The notes under the pieces: generated by a model
Told to the model about the DNA's origin: nothing
Seen by the model: the letters and a program-made list of their open reading frames with translations, nothing else
Databases searched by the model: none
Shown: positions 15,817-24,053 of the stretch, piece after piece
How positions within the stretch are numbered: the first letter of the stretch is position 1
Layout of the letters: the number at the start of each line of letters is the position of its first letter
Program-made: the position numbers and the translations under genes
NCBI RefSeq assembly: GCF_009905735.1
Contig: NZ_JAAALE010000023.1
Span: 1-44,936 of the forward strand
Direction of reading: 5' to 3'
Length of the DNA stretch: 44,936 nt
Origin: Porphyrobacter sp. SLTP
Lineage (GTDB): Bacteria > Pseudomonadota > Alphaproteobacteria > Sphingomonadales > Sphingomonadaceae

Positions 15817-16764
15817 TCAGAACGACGCGGTGACCGAGAACACCACCGTCGCGTCCGAGATCGAATCGCCCGCCAGCGTGGCGAAGTTCGGACGGATGAG
15901 GTTGGCTTCGGCTTCGGTGATGTCGGTATCGACATAGGCAACCGACAGCGTCAGGCCCGAAATCGGCACGATGTCCGCACCGATCAGCCAGTCGAGATAG
16001 GTGCCGGTCGGGGCGACGCTGGTGCCGTTGGGGCCAAGGCCGGGGTTCCCGTCCGAATAGCCGATGTGAGCCTTCAGCGTGATCGGGGCGCCGCTGACGC
16101 CATAGGTCGCGTCGCCCGAAAGGTAGAGGTTGTCTTCCTTGTCGCCCGGGTTGGGCGGGCCGCCGACCGGGAAGGCATTGCCCAGCGCTTCCTGCTTCGG
16201 CGCATAGGCGACGCCGGCGGTCAGCCCGATCGGGCCAACGCTGCCCGAAAGCTTGGCATAAAGTTCGGCAAAGTCGGTTTCGTCCGCGCCGCTGGGATAC
16301 ATGTACCAGGTGCCGCCAAGGTCCAGCGTGCCTTCGCCGACGGGCAGCTTGTAGCCCGCGTAGATATCGAGCTCCATGTTGGCGCCGCCGAAGGTGCCCC
16401 AGCCCGACAGGTTCGAGCCCCAGGTGCCGACATAGAAGCCGCTGGAATGCGAGAGGGTAAAGCCACCCTGGATCGCCATACCTTCATCCGACTGCGACAC
16501 GCCGCGGAAGCGGTAGTCGCTGGTGAGGGTGGCCGAGCCCGAAAGGGTGATGGCGGACTCTTCGTCCTGGCCCGTGGCAGTGGCAAGGTCGATGGGTTCG
16601 ATAGCGCGCAAGGCAACAGCGGCCTGATCGGCCTCGGTCACGGCGATTTCGGTTTCATCAGCCGGGCCAGCGAGAGCGGCTTGCGTTTCACCTGCAAAGG
16701 CAGGCGTGGCAAAACAGGCGATGAGAGCGACGGCCGAAGCGGCCGAGGCAAAACGAATGGACAT
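15817..16764 (-). CDS. TorF-family putative porin
   Basis: Outer-membrane beta-barrel protein of 315 aa. It has a signal peptide (SIRFASAASAVALIACFATPAFA), an acidic Ala/Glu-rich linker, then the family core SATLTSDYRFRGVSQSDEGMAIQGGFTLSHSSGFYVGTWGSNL, which is typical of the Gcw_chp/TorF group. Repeated amphipathic strands end in VFSVTASF with a C-terminal Phe. The start ATG at 16764 has GGAGCG upstream. A strong terminator follows, so this looks monocistronic. Its 222-bp upstream region carries two clean inverted repeats. Substrate unknown; related proteins are often found near transporters for small organic or nitrogen compounds. Confidence 0.88.
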   Translation of the reverse strand: MSIRFASAASAVALIACFATPAFAGETQAALAGPADETEIAVTEADQAAVALRAIEPIDLATATGQDEESAITLSGSATLTSDYRFRGVSQSDEGMAIQGGFTLSHSSGFYVGTWGSNLSGWGTFGGANMELDIYAGYKLPVGEGTLDLGGTWYMYPSGADETDFAELYAKLSGSVGPIGLTAGVAYAPKQEALGNAFPVGGPPNPGDKEDNLYLSGDATYGVSGAPITLKAHIGYSDGNPGLGPNGTSVAPTGTYLDWLIGADIVPISGLTLSVAYVDTDITEAEANLIRPNFATLAGDSISDATVVFSVTASF

Positions 16765-16891
16765 AAGGAACGCTCCATAGAGAGGTTTGGATCGTTCCAC
16801 CTGCGGGCCGTGCAGGAGATTTTATCCGATGAATCGGGTTCCCGTCACGTCCGCGTCATATTCCCCCAACCGGCCATCGCGCACAAAGGTT

Positions 16892-16951
16892 ATGTGAGAG
16901 GGGGGTTTCACATTATCTTCTTGCGTGTCTTTCCTGCCACAGTTTGCAAAC
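16892..16951 (-). promoter_or_regulatory. Two inverted repeats upstream of the TorF-like porin gene
   Basis: ATGTGA-N10-TCACAT (16892-16913) has perfect 6-bp arms, and GTTTGCAAAC (16942-16951) is a perfect 10-bp palindrome. Both lie 128-187 nt before the porin start in an AT-richer stretch. The first resembles a CRP/FNR-type dyad but the spacer is 10 rather than 4-6 nt. These are operator candidates only. The rest of this intergenic region shows no gene. Confidence 0.3.
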
Positions 16952-16986
16952 AGGTATAATCATAGGTCGTCCGACAGAGCGATACG

Positions 16987-18072
16987 TCATGTCGCCACCG
17001 CCGGCTCCGCGCGCAGGCTCTCCATGTCGATCACGAAGCGGTACTTGATGTCGCTGGCCTCCATCCGGTCGTAAGCGGTCTGGATGTCCTGCATCGCGAT
17101 CACTTCGATATCGGGGAGGATGTTATGCGCGGCGCAGAAATCGAGCATCTCCTGCGTCTCGGCCAGCCCGCCGATCCCGCTTCCCGTCAGCACCTTGCGG
17201 CCCAGCAGCACGCCGGTGTGGAGTTCGGGCATCATCCCGATCAGCCCGACCAGCACCTGCACCCCGTCAATCCGCAGCAGGTGGAGGTAAGGCACAACAT
17301 CATGACGCACCGGGATGGTGTTGAGCACCATGTCGAAATAGCCGCGCTTGGCCTTCATCGCGGCGGCGTCATCAGTGTTGAGAAAAGCGTGGGCGCCCAA
17401 TTTCTCGGCATCCGCGCGCTTGCTTTCCGAGCGGCTGAGGACGGTCACTTCCGCACCCATAGCCGCCGCCAGCTTCACGCCCATGTGGCCCAGTCCGCCG
17501 AGCCCTGCGACCGCGACCTTGCTGCCCGGCCCGACCTTCCATGTCCGCAAGGGGCTGTAGGAGGTGATCCCGGCGCACAGCAGCGGGGCAGCTTCGGCCA
17601 TCGGCATCCCGTCCGGCACCTTGAGGACGAATTCCTCGCGGCAGACGATCCGTTCGGAATAGCCGCCGAAGGTGAGGCTGCCGTCGCGCCGGTCCTTGCC
17701 ATTATAGGTGCCGGTCATCCCGCCATCGAGGCAGTATTGTTCAAAATCGGCGTCGCAATGTGAGCACTCCATGCACGAATCGACCATGCAGCCGATCGCC
17801 ACCCGGTCGCCGACTGTGTGGCGGGTGACGCCGCTCCCGACCGCGCTGACAATGCCTACGATCTCGTGACCCGGCACGATCGGATAGGTGGTGAAGCCCC
17901 AGTCGTTGCGCGCCGAGTGCAGATCGGAATGGCAGATGCCGCAATGGCTGATCTCGATCAGCACGTCATCGTCGCGCAAGCCCCGCCGGGTGATGGCCAT
18001 CGGCCCGACGCCGCTGTCAGGCGCGGTCGCACCATAGGCCTTGGTGGGGTATTCGTTGGTCTGGGTAGCCAT
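16987..18072 (-). CDS. Zinc-dependent NAD(P) alcohol dehydrogenase, CAD/YahK-like
   Basis: Medium-chain dehydrogenase/reductase of 361 aa that interconverts alcohols and aldehydes. The catalytic zinc ligands are Cys47 (CGICHSD) and His69 (GHEIVG). The structural zinc loop is CMECSHCDADFEQYC. The Rossmann motif is GLGGLGHMGVKLA, followed by LSRSESK, where the Ser/Arg pattern suggests NADPH, as in cinnamyl-alcohol-type and YahK/YjgB aldehyde reductases. The ATG at 18072 starts the conserved protein; an open frame further upstream runs through the palindromic repeat at 18084-18185 and is not real. The SDR gene lies upstream on the same strand, with that repeat between them. Confidence 0.92.
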   Translation of the reverse strand: MATQTNEYPTKAYGATAPDSGVGPMAITRRGLRDDDVLIEISHCGICHSDLHSARNDWGFTTYPIVPGHEIVGIVSAVGSGVTRHTVGDRVAIGCMVDSCMECSHCDADFEQYCLDGGMTGTYNGKDRRDGSLTFGGYSERIVCREEFVLKVPDGMPMAEAAPLLCAGITSYSPLRTWKVGPGSKVAVAGLGGLGHMGVKLAAAMGAEVTVLSRSESKRADAEKLGAHAFLNTDDAAAMKAKRGYFDMVLNTIPVRHDVVPYLHLLRIDGVQVLVGLIGMMPELHTGVLLGRKVLTGSGIGGLAETQEMLDFCAAHNILPDIEVIAMQDIQTAYDRMEASDIKYRFVIDMESLRAEPAVAT

Positions 18073-18083
18073 AATTCTTACCT

Positions 18084-18185
18084 CGTCATTGCGAGCGGAG
18101 CGAAGCAATCCATGATCGGCCGGTTCCACTTGCGGAAAGGTCTGTTGATGGATTGCCGCGTCGCCTGCGGCTCCTCGCAATGACG
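18084..18185. repeat. Intergenic palindromic repeat, copy A
   Basis: 102 bp bounded by CGTCATTGCGAG and its exact complement CTCGCAATGACG. The left arm is the short type (ends GAAGCAATCCA). The right arm is the long type, reading TGGATTGCCGCGTCGC inward to the end. The 36-bp core is unrelated to the arms. It sits between two same-strand dehydrogenase genes. Confidence 0.92.
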
Positions 18186-18202
18186 ACGCGGTGATATTGA
18201 AC

Positions 18203-18997
18203 CTACTTCGGCGGCATTCGGATCGCCCCATCCAAGCGGAACTGGTGGCCGTTGATGTAGCTGTTGCGGGCAATCTCCAGCACCAGCGAGGCAAACTCTT
18301 CCGGTTCGCCGAGGCGCTTGGGGAAGGGCACCGAGGCGTTCAATTGCGCCCACATCGGCGGATTGCGGTCTTTCATCCCCAGCATCAGCGGGGTGGCGAA
18401 GATGCCCGGCATGACCGAGTTCACCCGGATGCCCATGTCCATCAGATCGCGCGCCATCGGCAGGACGAGGCCGTTCACCCCGGCCTTGCATGAGCCATAG
18501 ATCACCTGTCCGATCTGCCCGTCCTGCGCCGCGACGCTGGCGGTGAGGATGATCGCGCCGCGTTCGCCATCATCATTGACCGGATCGGCATTGGCCATCC
18601 CCAGCGCCGAGATACTGGCGACGCGGTACGAGGCGATGAGGATACCCTCGGCCCCGAAGGCGTAATCTTCAGTGGAGAGGCGCTTGTACTGGCCGCTTTC
18701 CTTGTCCCACCCCAGCGTCTTGCCGCGGCGGCTCGCCATCGCGCAATGGAGCGTCACGCGCTCTTGCCCGTGGGCAGCGCGGGCAGCGGCAAAGCCTGCC
18801 TCGACGCTCGCCTCATCCATGATGTCGACATGGTGGAAGGTGCCCCCGATGTCGCGCGCATGGGCCTCGCCGGCTTCGTCGTTGATATCGAAGATGGCGA
18901 CCTTCATGCCCGCATCGGCAAAGGCCTTGGCGCTCGCCTTGCCCAGCCCGCTCGCGCCGCCGGTGACCACCGCGGCCATGCCCGGTTCGATTTTCAT
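18203..18997 (-). CDS. SDR-family oxidoreductase, 3-hydroxyacyl-CoA dehydrogenase type 2-like
   Basis: Short-chain dehydrogenase of 264 aa. The NAD-binding loop is VTGGASGLGKASAKAFADAG, followed by the Asp-containing AIFDINDE that favours NAD(H). The catalytic Tyr/Lys pair is in VIYGSCKAG (YxxxK), and the late motif RVNSVMPGIFATPLML resembles human HSD10-like 3-hydroxyacyl-CoA dehydrogenases. The ATG at 18997 has GGAGAGG 6 nt upstream. It is divergent from the phytase-locus TBDR. A role in fatty-acid or branched-chain acyl-CoA oxidation is the family expectation; the actual substrate is not determined. Confidence 0.9.
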   Translation of the reverse strand: MKIEPGMAAVVTGGASGLGKASAKAFADAGMKVAIFDINDEAGEAHARDIGGTFHHVDIMDEASVEAGFAAARAAHGQERVTLHCAMASRRGKTLGWDKESGQYKRLSTEDYAFGAEGILIASYRVASISALGMANADPVNDDGERGAIILTASVAAQDGQIGQVIYGSCKAGVNGLVLPMARDLMDMGIRVNSVMPGIFATPLMLGMKDRNPPMWAQLNASVPFPKRLGEPEEFASLVLEIARNSYINGHQFRLDGAIRMPPK

Positions 18998-19084
18998 GGG
19001 TTTCCTCTCCTGTGGTTCTTTTGCCTCTGGCTAAGCGCATAGCAGGTGCGGCGCTAGCTCTCCAATTGAGGCATTTGCGCCACA

Positions 19085-19108
19085 GCGCCGCCAAATTTGG
19101 CTTGGCGC
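19085..19108. promoter_or_regulatory. 24-bp dyad in the divergent region before the phosphate operon
   Basis: GCCAAATTTGGC (19090-19101) is a perfect 12-bp palindrome flanked by GCGCC and GGCGC, giving an extended dyad with one 2-nt bulge. It lies about 110 nt before the receptor start and about 90 nt upstream of the divergent SDR gene. Operator candidate; no convincing Pho box was found nearby, only weak CTGTTGT and GTGTCAT matches. Confidence 0.35.
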
Positions 19109-19217
19109 GCTGTTGTAACAGCTCCGTCACCGTCCGGTCGCCCCTGTGTCATGGTCGCGGATTATCGGCGCCCTCAACACGGTCCCGATTCCCGGGAGAC
19201 CGCCAGGGGGAATACCG

Positions 19218-21611
19218 ATGCTCCGCACCCAGCTGCTTATCGGCAGCGCCGTCACCGCGCTTGCCACCATTTTTGCCGCACCCGCGCAGGCCGCCGAGGC
19301 CGACCCGCAGCAACTCGCTGCCGCCGTCCAGTCGGGCGGCGCGATTGCCGAGACCGAGGAGACCGAGGACGACCAGATCCAGTCGGCCAAGGAAATCGTG
19401 GTCCAGGGCTCGATCGGCTTCCGCAACCGCTCCGACTCCGCAGAGCCGGTGCTGGTCTATGACGAGGAATACTTCCAGCGCTTCGAACCGCTGACCGCAG
19501 GCGATGCGCTGAAGCGCGTGCCGGGCGTCACCTTCCTGTCCGACGTGCTCGAAAGCGATGGCGCGCGCCTGCGCGGGCTTGATCCGGGCTACACCCAGAT
19601 CCTCATCAACGGCGAGCGTGTCCCCGGCGGCCAGTCCGACCGGTCGTTCTTCCTCGACCGCATCCCGGCTGAGCTGATCGAGCAGGTCGAGATCGTGCGG
19701 TCTTCCTCCGCCCGCCGCACCGGCGATGCGGTCGCAGGCTCCCTCAACATCAAGCTGCGCGATGGCTTCGCGCTTGATGGCGGCTACCTGCGTGCGGGCG
19801 GGCTGTTCTTCGACGATGGCGAGTTCAAGCCCTCGGGCGGCTTCTACTATGGTGGCGAGCTCGGCGGTGGCCGCGTGCTGGTTGGTGCCAACGTGCAAGG
19901 CCGCTACAACCCCAAGGAAAAGTCGAGCCTGCGCTACGGCGACAGCCCCGAGAACAACCCCAATTTCGCGACCGACGATTTCGACAACCGCGAAGACCAG
20001 ACCGACGTGCGCGACGGCACCGACTATGCCTTCAACGCCAGCTGGGGCATCGAAAGTGAAACCACCGAGTTCGAACTGCTCGGCAATTTCGTCCGCACCG
20101 AGCGAACCGAAACCGAGCGGTCGTTTGAATATAATGATCCCACCGCGATCAACGGGCCGGTGCGCGCTACGCCTGCGGGCAATCTGCTGACCGACAACGC
20201 CAACGTCTCGGACATCACGCAGGAAAGCTTCGCCATCATCGGCAAGCTCGATCACGAATGGAGCCTTGGTGAAACCCAGCTGCGGGTCGGCTATTCCAGC
20301 TTTGACGAACAGCGTGACGAGTTCGAATATGAAGTCGATTTCGACCGCAGCGCCCCGCGCTTCACTGGCGATCTGATCGACCAGGCGATCAAGGACACCG
20401 AGCTGTTCGTGAACCTCGAGCATGAGTTCGAGTTGAACGACAATCTCGAATTCGCGATCGGCGGCTTCGTGCAGAACAAGGACCGCGACACCGATCTCCA
20501 GACAGTGCGCAGCCGCTTCAATCTGACCGCCGCCAACCGGCAGGGCTATGACCAGTTCACCCGCAACCCGGCTGAATTCGCCCCGGCGACCTTCCCGCCG
20601 CTGGAGCCCACCACCACCCGCATCGAAGAAGACCGCCGCGATCTCTACGCGCTGGTTGAAGGCGAATATGACAACCTCACCTTCGAGGTCGGCATTCGCT
20701 GGGAAAACACCGATGTGACGATCACCGATCTGGTGGCCGCTGGCGCACCGGCGATTAGCAGCGATTATGACGAATTCCTGCCCTCGGCCTCGATGAAGAT
20801 CGAAGTGGGTGAGGGCCGGATCACGCTATCGGGTGCGCGCACGCTGCGTCGTCCCAACTTCAACTTCCTCACCCCCGGCACGCTGGAAGCCGAGTTTGGC
20901 GACAACGACTTCCTCGGCAACCCGCTGCTGCTGCCGGAAACCGCATGGGGCGGCGATGTTGGCTATGAACACAAGATCGGCCGCACCGGCGTGGTCGGCG
21001 TCAATGTGTTCTACCGCGACGTCAGCAACCTCACCGAACTTTCGACCCTGCTGAATGCCAACGGCACCCCGGTTGAAGGTTCGGAAGGGCCGGGCACCTT
21101 CGTCTACACCCCGCGCAACACCGGCAGCGGAGAGGTTTACGGGATCGAATTCGACGCCTCGTTCAGCCTCGCTTTCCTCGGCCTGCCCGATACCGGCGTG
21201 TTCGGGAACTTGGCGGTGCTCGACAGCAAGATCACCGATGAATTCGGTGAGCGGCGGTTCAACGACCAGTCGAAATTCGTCTACAACTTCGGGGCGATCC
21301 AGAACATTCCGCAGTTCGGCGCGGCCTTCGGGGCGACCTATCGCAAGCAGGGCTCGGCCTTCGGGCGTCTGGTGGGCGAGGAAGTGACCACGCGGTATGG
21401 CGCGGATCTTGAAGTCTTCATCGAAAAGCGGTTCGGTGACAGCTTCACCATCCGCGCGGTGGGTTCGAACCTACTCGACAGCACCAAGGACGAGGTGTTC
21501 AACAAGTTCGCCACCACTGGCGATCAGGTGAGCCGCGATTTCGACGAGTACGAAATCGAAAGCGAGCGCGCCGGGCCGGTGTTCCAGATCGTCGCGAGGT
21601 ATGCATTCTGA
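19218..21611 (+). CDS. TonB-dependent receptor of the phytase operon
   Basis: A 797-aa outer-membrane receptor with signal peptide (LLIGSAVTALATIFAAPAQA), a TonB-box-like KEIVVQGSIG, and a plug domain with GDALKRVPGVTFLSDVLESDGARLRGLDPGYTQ-type sequence and GAGSLNI-like DAVAGSLNIKL. The acidic barrel ends in VFQIVARYAF (terminal Phe). It looks like the subgroup without an N-terminal signalling domain. The ATG at 19218 has CAGGGGGA upstream. Its stop codon overlaps the phytase start by 1 nt (TGATG). Uptake of phytate, its breakdown products or another phosphorylated organic is the likely role, from context only. Confidence 0.93.
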   Translation: MLRTQLLIGSAVTALATIFAAPAQAAEADPQQLAAAVQSGGAIAETEETEDDQIQSAKEIVVQGSIGFRNRSDSAEPVLVYDEEYFQRFEPLTAGDALKRVPGVTFLSDVLESDGARLRGLDPGYTQILINGERVPGGQSDRSFFLDRIPAELIEQVEIVRSSSARRTGDAVAGSLNIKLRDGFALDGGYLRAGGLFFDDGEFKPSGGFYYGGELGGGRVLVGANVQGRYNPKEKSSLRYGDSPENNPNFATDDFDNREDQTDVRDGTDYAFNASWGIESETTEFELLGNFVRTERTETERSFEYNDPTAINGPVRATPAGNLLTDNANVSDITQESFAIIGKLDHEWSLGETQLRVGYSSFDEQRDEFEYEVDFDRSAPRFTGDLIDQAIKDTELFVNLEHEFELNDNLEFAIGGFVQNKDRDTDLQTVRSRFNLTAANRQGYDQFTRNPAEFAPATFPPLEPTTTRIEEDRRDLYALVEGEYDNLTFEVGIRWENTDVTITDLVAAGAPAISSDYDEFLPSASMKIEVGEGRITLSGARTLRRPNFNFLTPGTLEAEFGDNDFLGNPLLLPETAWGGDVGYEHKIGRTGVVGVNVFYRDVSNLTELSTLLNANGTPVEGSEGPGTFVYTPRNTGSGEVYGIEFDASFSLAFLGLPDTGVFGNLAVLDSKITDEFGERRFNDQSKFVYNFGAIQNIPQFGAAFGATYRKQGSAFGRLVGEEVTTRYGADLEVFIEKRFGDSFTIRAVGSNLLDSTKDEVFNKFATTGDQVSRDFDEYEIESERAGPVFQIVARYAF

Positions 21612-22648
21612 TGCTGCGTCCCTTCCATGGCTTCGCCCTGCTGTCTCTCGGGATCGCAGGGGCCTGTGCCACCGTTCCGCCGATCACCGGCGATCCGGCG
21701 GTAACCGTGACCGCGCGGGCGGAAACCCCGCCGGTCGGCACGGCGCGCGAGGATGCGGCGGATGATCCGGCGATCTGGCGCAATCCGGCCAATCCGGCGG
21801 CGAGCCTGATTGTCGGCACGGACAAGAAGGGCGGGCTTTACGTCTATGACCTCAAGGGCGCACAAAAGAGCTTTCTCGCCGCACCCGGCCTCAACAATGT
21901 CGACCTGATCGATATCAGCGGGGGCCGCGTGCTGGTGATTGCCAGTGACCGCAGCGATCTGACCACGGTCAATCTGTTCATGGCGCTGCTCGACACCGCT
22001 ACGGGAAAGCTTGCGCCCGCGGGCAAGATCGCGGTCGGGCCCGGCGAGGGCTATGGCATCTGCATGGTCAAGCCCGCCGGAGTCGACGGCGTGATCGCCT
22101 TCAGCGCGCCCAAGAGCGGGACGATCTACAAGACCGTGATCACCGAGGCGAACGGGGCCTTCATCGGCACCACCTCGACGCTCGCACAAGTGCCGACTCA
22201 GACCGAAGGCTGCATCGCAGACCCGCGCAGCAGCACGCTCTATATCGGCGAGGAAGACGCCGGGATCTGGGCAATCGACACCGTCACCGGGGCCAAGCGC
22301 ATGGTCGCGGCGATCGACAACAAGCTGCTGGTCGCCGATGTCGAAGGCCTCGCCATCGCGCCCGAGGGCAAGGACGGCGGCTACCTTGTCGCGTCGTCGC
22401 AAGGGGACAACGCCTATGCCGTGTTCCGCCTGCCGGATGTGACGCCGGTCGGACGCTTCCGCATCGCCCAAGGCGCGTTTGGCTCTGTCGAGGAAACCGA
22501 CGGGATCGAACTCGACAATCGCGATTTCGGCCCCGATTTCCCCAAAGGCATTTTCATCGCGCAGGACGGAGTGAACGCGCCCTCGGCCCAGAACTTCAAA
22601 TATGTCCGCTGGGACGAAGTGCTTGCCGCGCTGGAGGCGGGCCGGTAA
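21611..22648 (+). CDS. Beta-propeller phytase (3-phytase)
   Basis: A 345-aa six-bladed beta-propeller phytase, a calcium-dependent enzyme releasing phosphate from phytate. Features: a lipoprotein-like leader (LLSLGIAGAC, Cys within the first 17 residues), the family motif DDPAIWRNPANPAASLIVGTDKKGGLYVYDL, QVPTQTEGCIADPRSSTLYIGEEDAGIWAID with the acidic calcium/phosphate-site residues, and VADVEGLAIAPEGKDGGYLVASSQGDN. All are hallmarks. It begins at ATG overlapping the receptor's stop by one base, so it is translationally coupled. Expected location is the periplasm or outer membrane as a lipoprotein. The PhoX-like gene follows 10 nt later. Confidence 0.94.
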   Translation: MLRPFHGFALLSLGIAGACATVPPITGDPAVTVTARAETPPVGTAREDAADDPAIWRNPANPAASLIVGTDKKGGLYVYDLKGAQKSFLAAPGLNNVDLIDISGGRVLVIASDRSDLTTVNLFMALLDTATGKLAPAGKIAVGPGEGYGICMVKPAGVDGVIAFSAPKSGTIYKTVITEANGAFIGTTSTLAQVPTQTEGCIADPRSSTLYIGEEDAGIWAIDTVTGAKRMVAAIDNKLLVADVEGLAIAPEGKDGGYLVASSQGDNAYAVFRLPDVTPVGRFRIAQGAFGSVEETDGIELDNRDFGPDFPKGIFIAQDGVNAPSAQNFKYVRWDEVLAALEAGR

Positions 22649-22658
22649 TCCCGCGGGC

Positions 22659-24035
22659 ATGACCCAGACCCCCGCTTTCGAAGCCAGTCGTCGCCGCTTC
22701 CTCGGCGCGACCGCCACCGCCTTTGCCGCGCTGACCGCCAGCGGCTGCATGACGCGGGGTGCGCCTGCCACCTCGGCCGCTGCGGGCACATCCGCCAAGG
22801 CCAGCGGCTTTGCCGGGTATGGCGCGCTGGTGCCGGACCCGGCGGGCTTTCTCGATCTGCCCGAAGGGTTCTCCTACCGCGTCATCTCGCGCCTGGGGGA
22901 CACAATGGACGACGGCGGCACCGTGCCGGACCGCGCGGACGGGATGGGCTGCTTCGATCTCGGTAACGGCGAAATCGCCTTGGTCCGCAACCACGAATTG
23001 CAACCGCGCCACGATGCGGGCGGGCCGATTGCCAAGGGTTTTGGCAAGCGCAACGGCGCCTTCGTCCCCGGCGGGACCACCACCATCGTGCTCGACGCGA
23101 AGACATTGCAGGTGAAGCGCCAGTTCCGCAGCCTTGGCGGGACGATCCGCAATTGTTCGGGCGGGGTGACGCCGTGGGGCAGCTGGCTGACCTGCGAGGA
23201 AGCGCCGACCGGCCCGGGCCAGCCCTATGGTGACGGGCTAGAGCGCGATCACGGCTGGGTGTTCGAAGTCCCCGCCTCGGCGCGCGGGCTGGTCGATCCG
23301 GCGCCGCTGACCGCAATGGGCCGCTTCAATCACGAAGCTGCCGCCGTCGATCCGGCAACCGGCTATGTCTACATGACCGAGGACCGCGATGACGGGGTGC
23401 TGTATCGCTTCATCCCCAAGACCCCCGGCAAGCTCGCTGAGGGCGGGCGCTTGCAGGCGATGTCGATCGAAGGCCTGCCGGATTCGCGCAACTGGGCGAC
23501 GGCGTTGATGCCGCTGCGCAAGCCCTATCCCGTCACCTGGATCGACCTCGATGATCCCGAATCGCCCAAGGACGACCTGCGCCTGCGCGCCGCAGCCAAG
23601 GGCGCGACACTGATCGCACGGGGCGAAGGCCTGCACATGGGGGTCAATCGCGGCCAGTCCGAGGTGTTTGCTTGCTGCACGAGCGGCGGGGCGAAGGAGC
23701 TGGGCCAGATCCTCAAGCTCAGCCCGGGCAATGCCGGTGCGCCCGACCGGATCGAGCTGTATTTTGAAAGCGAGAGCACCGATCAGTTCAACTTCGGCGA
23801 CAACCTCACCGTGGCCCCGAATGGCCACCTGATCGTGTGCGAAGATCAATACACCCCGATCGTCGACAACCATATTCGCGGCATATCGCCCGAGGGTCAG
23901 GCCTATACGGTCGCGCGGCTCAGGGCGCAGACCGAGCTTGCGGGCGGGTGTTTCTCGCCCGATGGCAAGGTGCTGTTCGTCAACGCCTATGACCCGACAG
24001 CGACACTGGCGATCACCGGGCCCTGGGCGGCCTGA
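22659..24035 (+). CDS. DUF839 / PhoX-like phosphatase with Tat signal
   Basis: A 458-aa member of the DUF839 (alkaline phosphatase PhoX) family, calcium- and iron-dependent phosphomonoesterases. The N-terminus has a twin-arginine motif SRRRFLGATA, followed by a hydrophobic stretch and Cys (LTASGCM), a possible lipobox. Family motifs include RNHEL, the NCSGGVTPWGSWLTCEE segment, GRFNHEAAAVDP, YMTEDRDDGVLYRF and EGLHMG. The protein would be exported folded by Tat. The ATG at 22659 is the start of the Tat signal. It lies 10 nt after the phytase gene and 18 nt before the GDT1-like gene. Together with the phytase it fits release of phosphate from organic phosphate. Confidence 0.9.
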   Translation: MTQTPAFEASRRRFLGATATAFAALTASGCMTRGAPATSAAAGTSAKASGFAGYGALVPDPAGFLDLPEGFSYRVISRLGDTMDDGGTVPDRADGMGCFDLGNGEIALVRNHELQPRHDAGGPIAKGFGKRNGAFVPGGTTTIVLDAKTLQVKRQFRSLGGTIRNCSGGVTPWGSWLTCEEAPTGPGQPYGDGLERDHGWVFEVPASARGLVDPAPLTAMGRFNHEAAAVDPATGYVYMTEDRDDGVLYRFIPKTPGKLAEGGRLQAMSIEGLPDSRNWATALMPLRKPYPVTWIDLDDPESPKDDLRLRAAAKGATLIARGEGLHMGVNRGQSEVFACCTSGGAKELGQILKLSPGNAGAPDRIELYFESESTDQFNFGDNLTVAPNGHLIVCEDQYTPIVDNHIRGISPEGQAYTVARLRAQTELAGGCFSPDGKVLFVNAYDPTATLAITGPWAA

Positions 24036-24053
24036 TCCAAAGCCAGACCCCGC

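Noticed and set aside
19102..19160. Pho box before the phytase operon
   Set aside because: Only partial CTGTTGT and GTGTCAT matches, without the 11-bp direct-repeat period.
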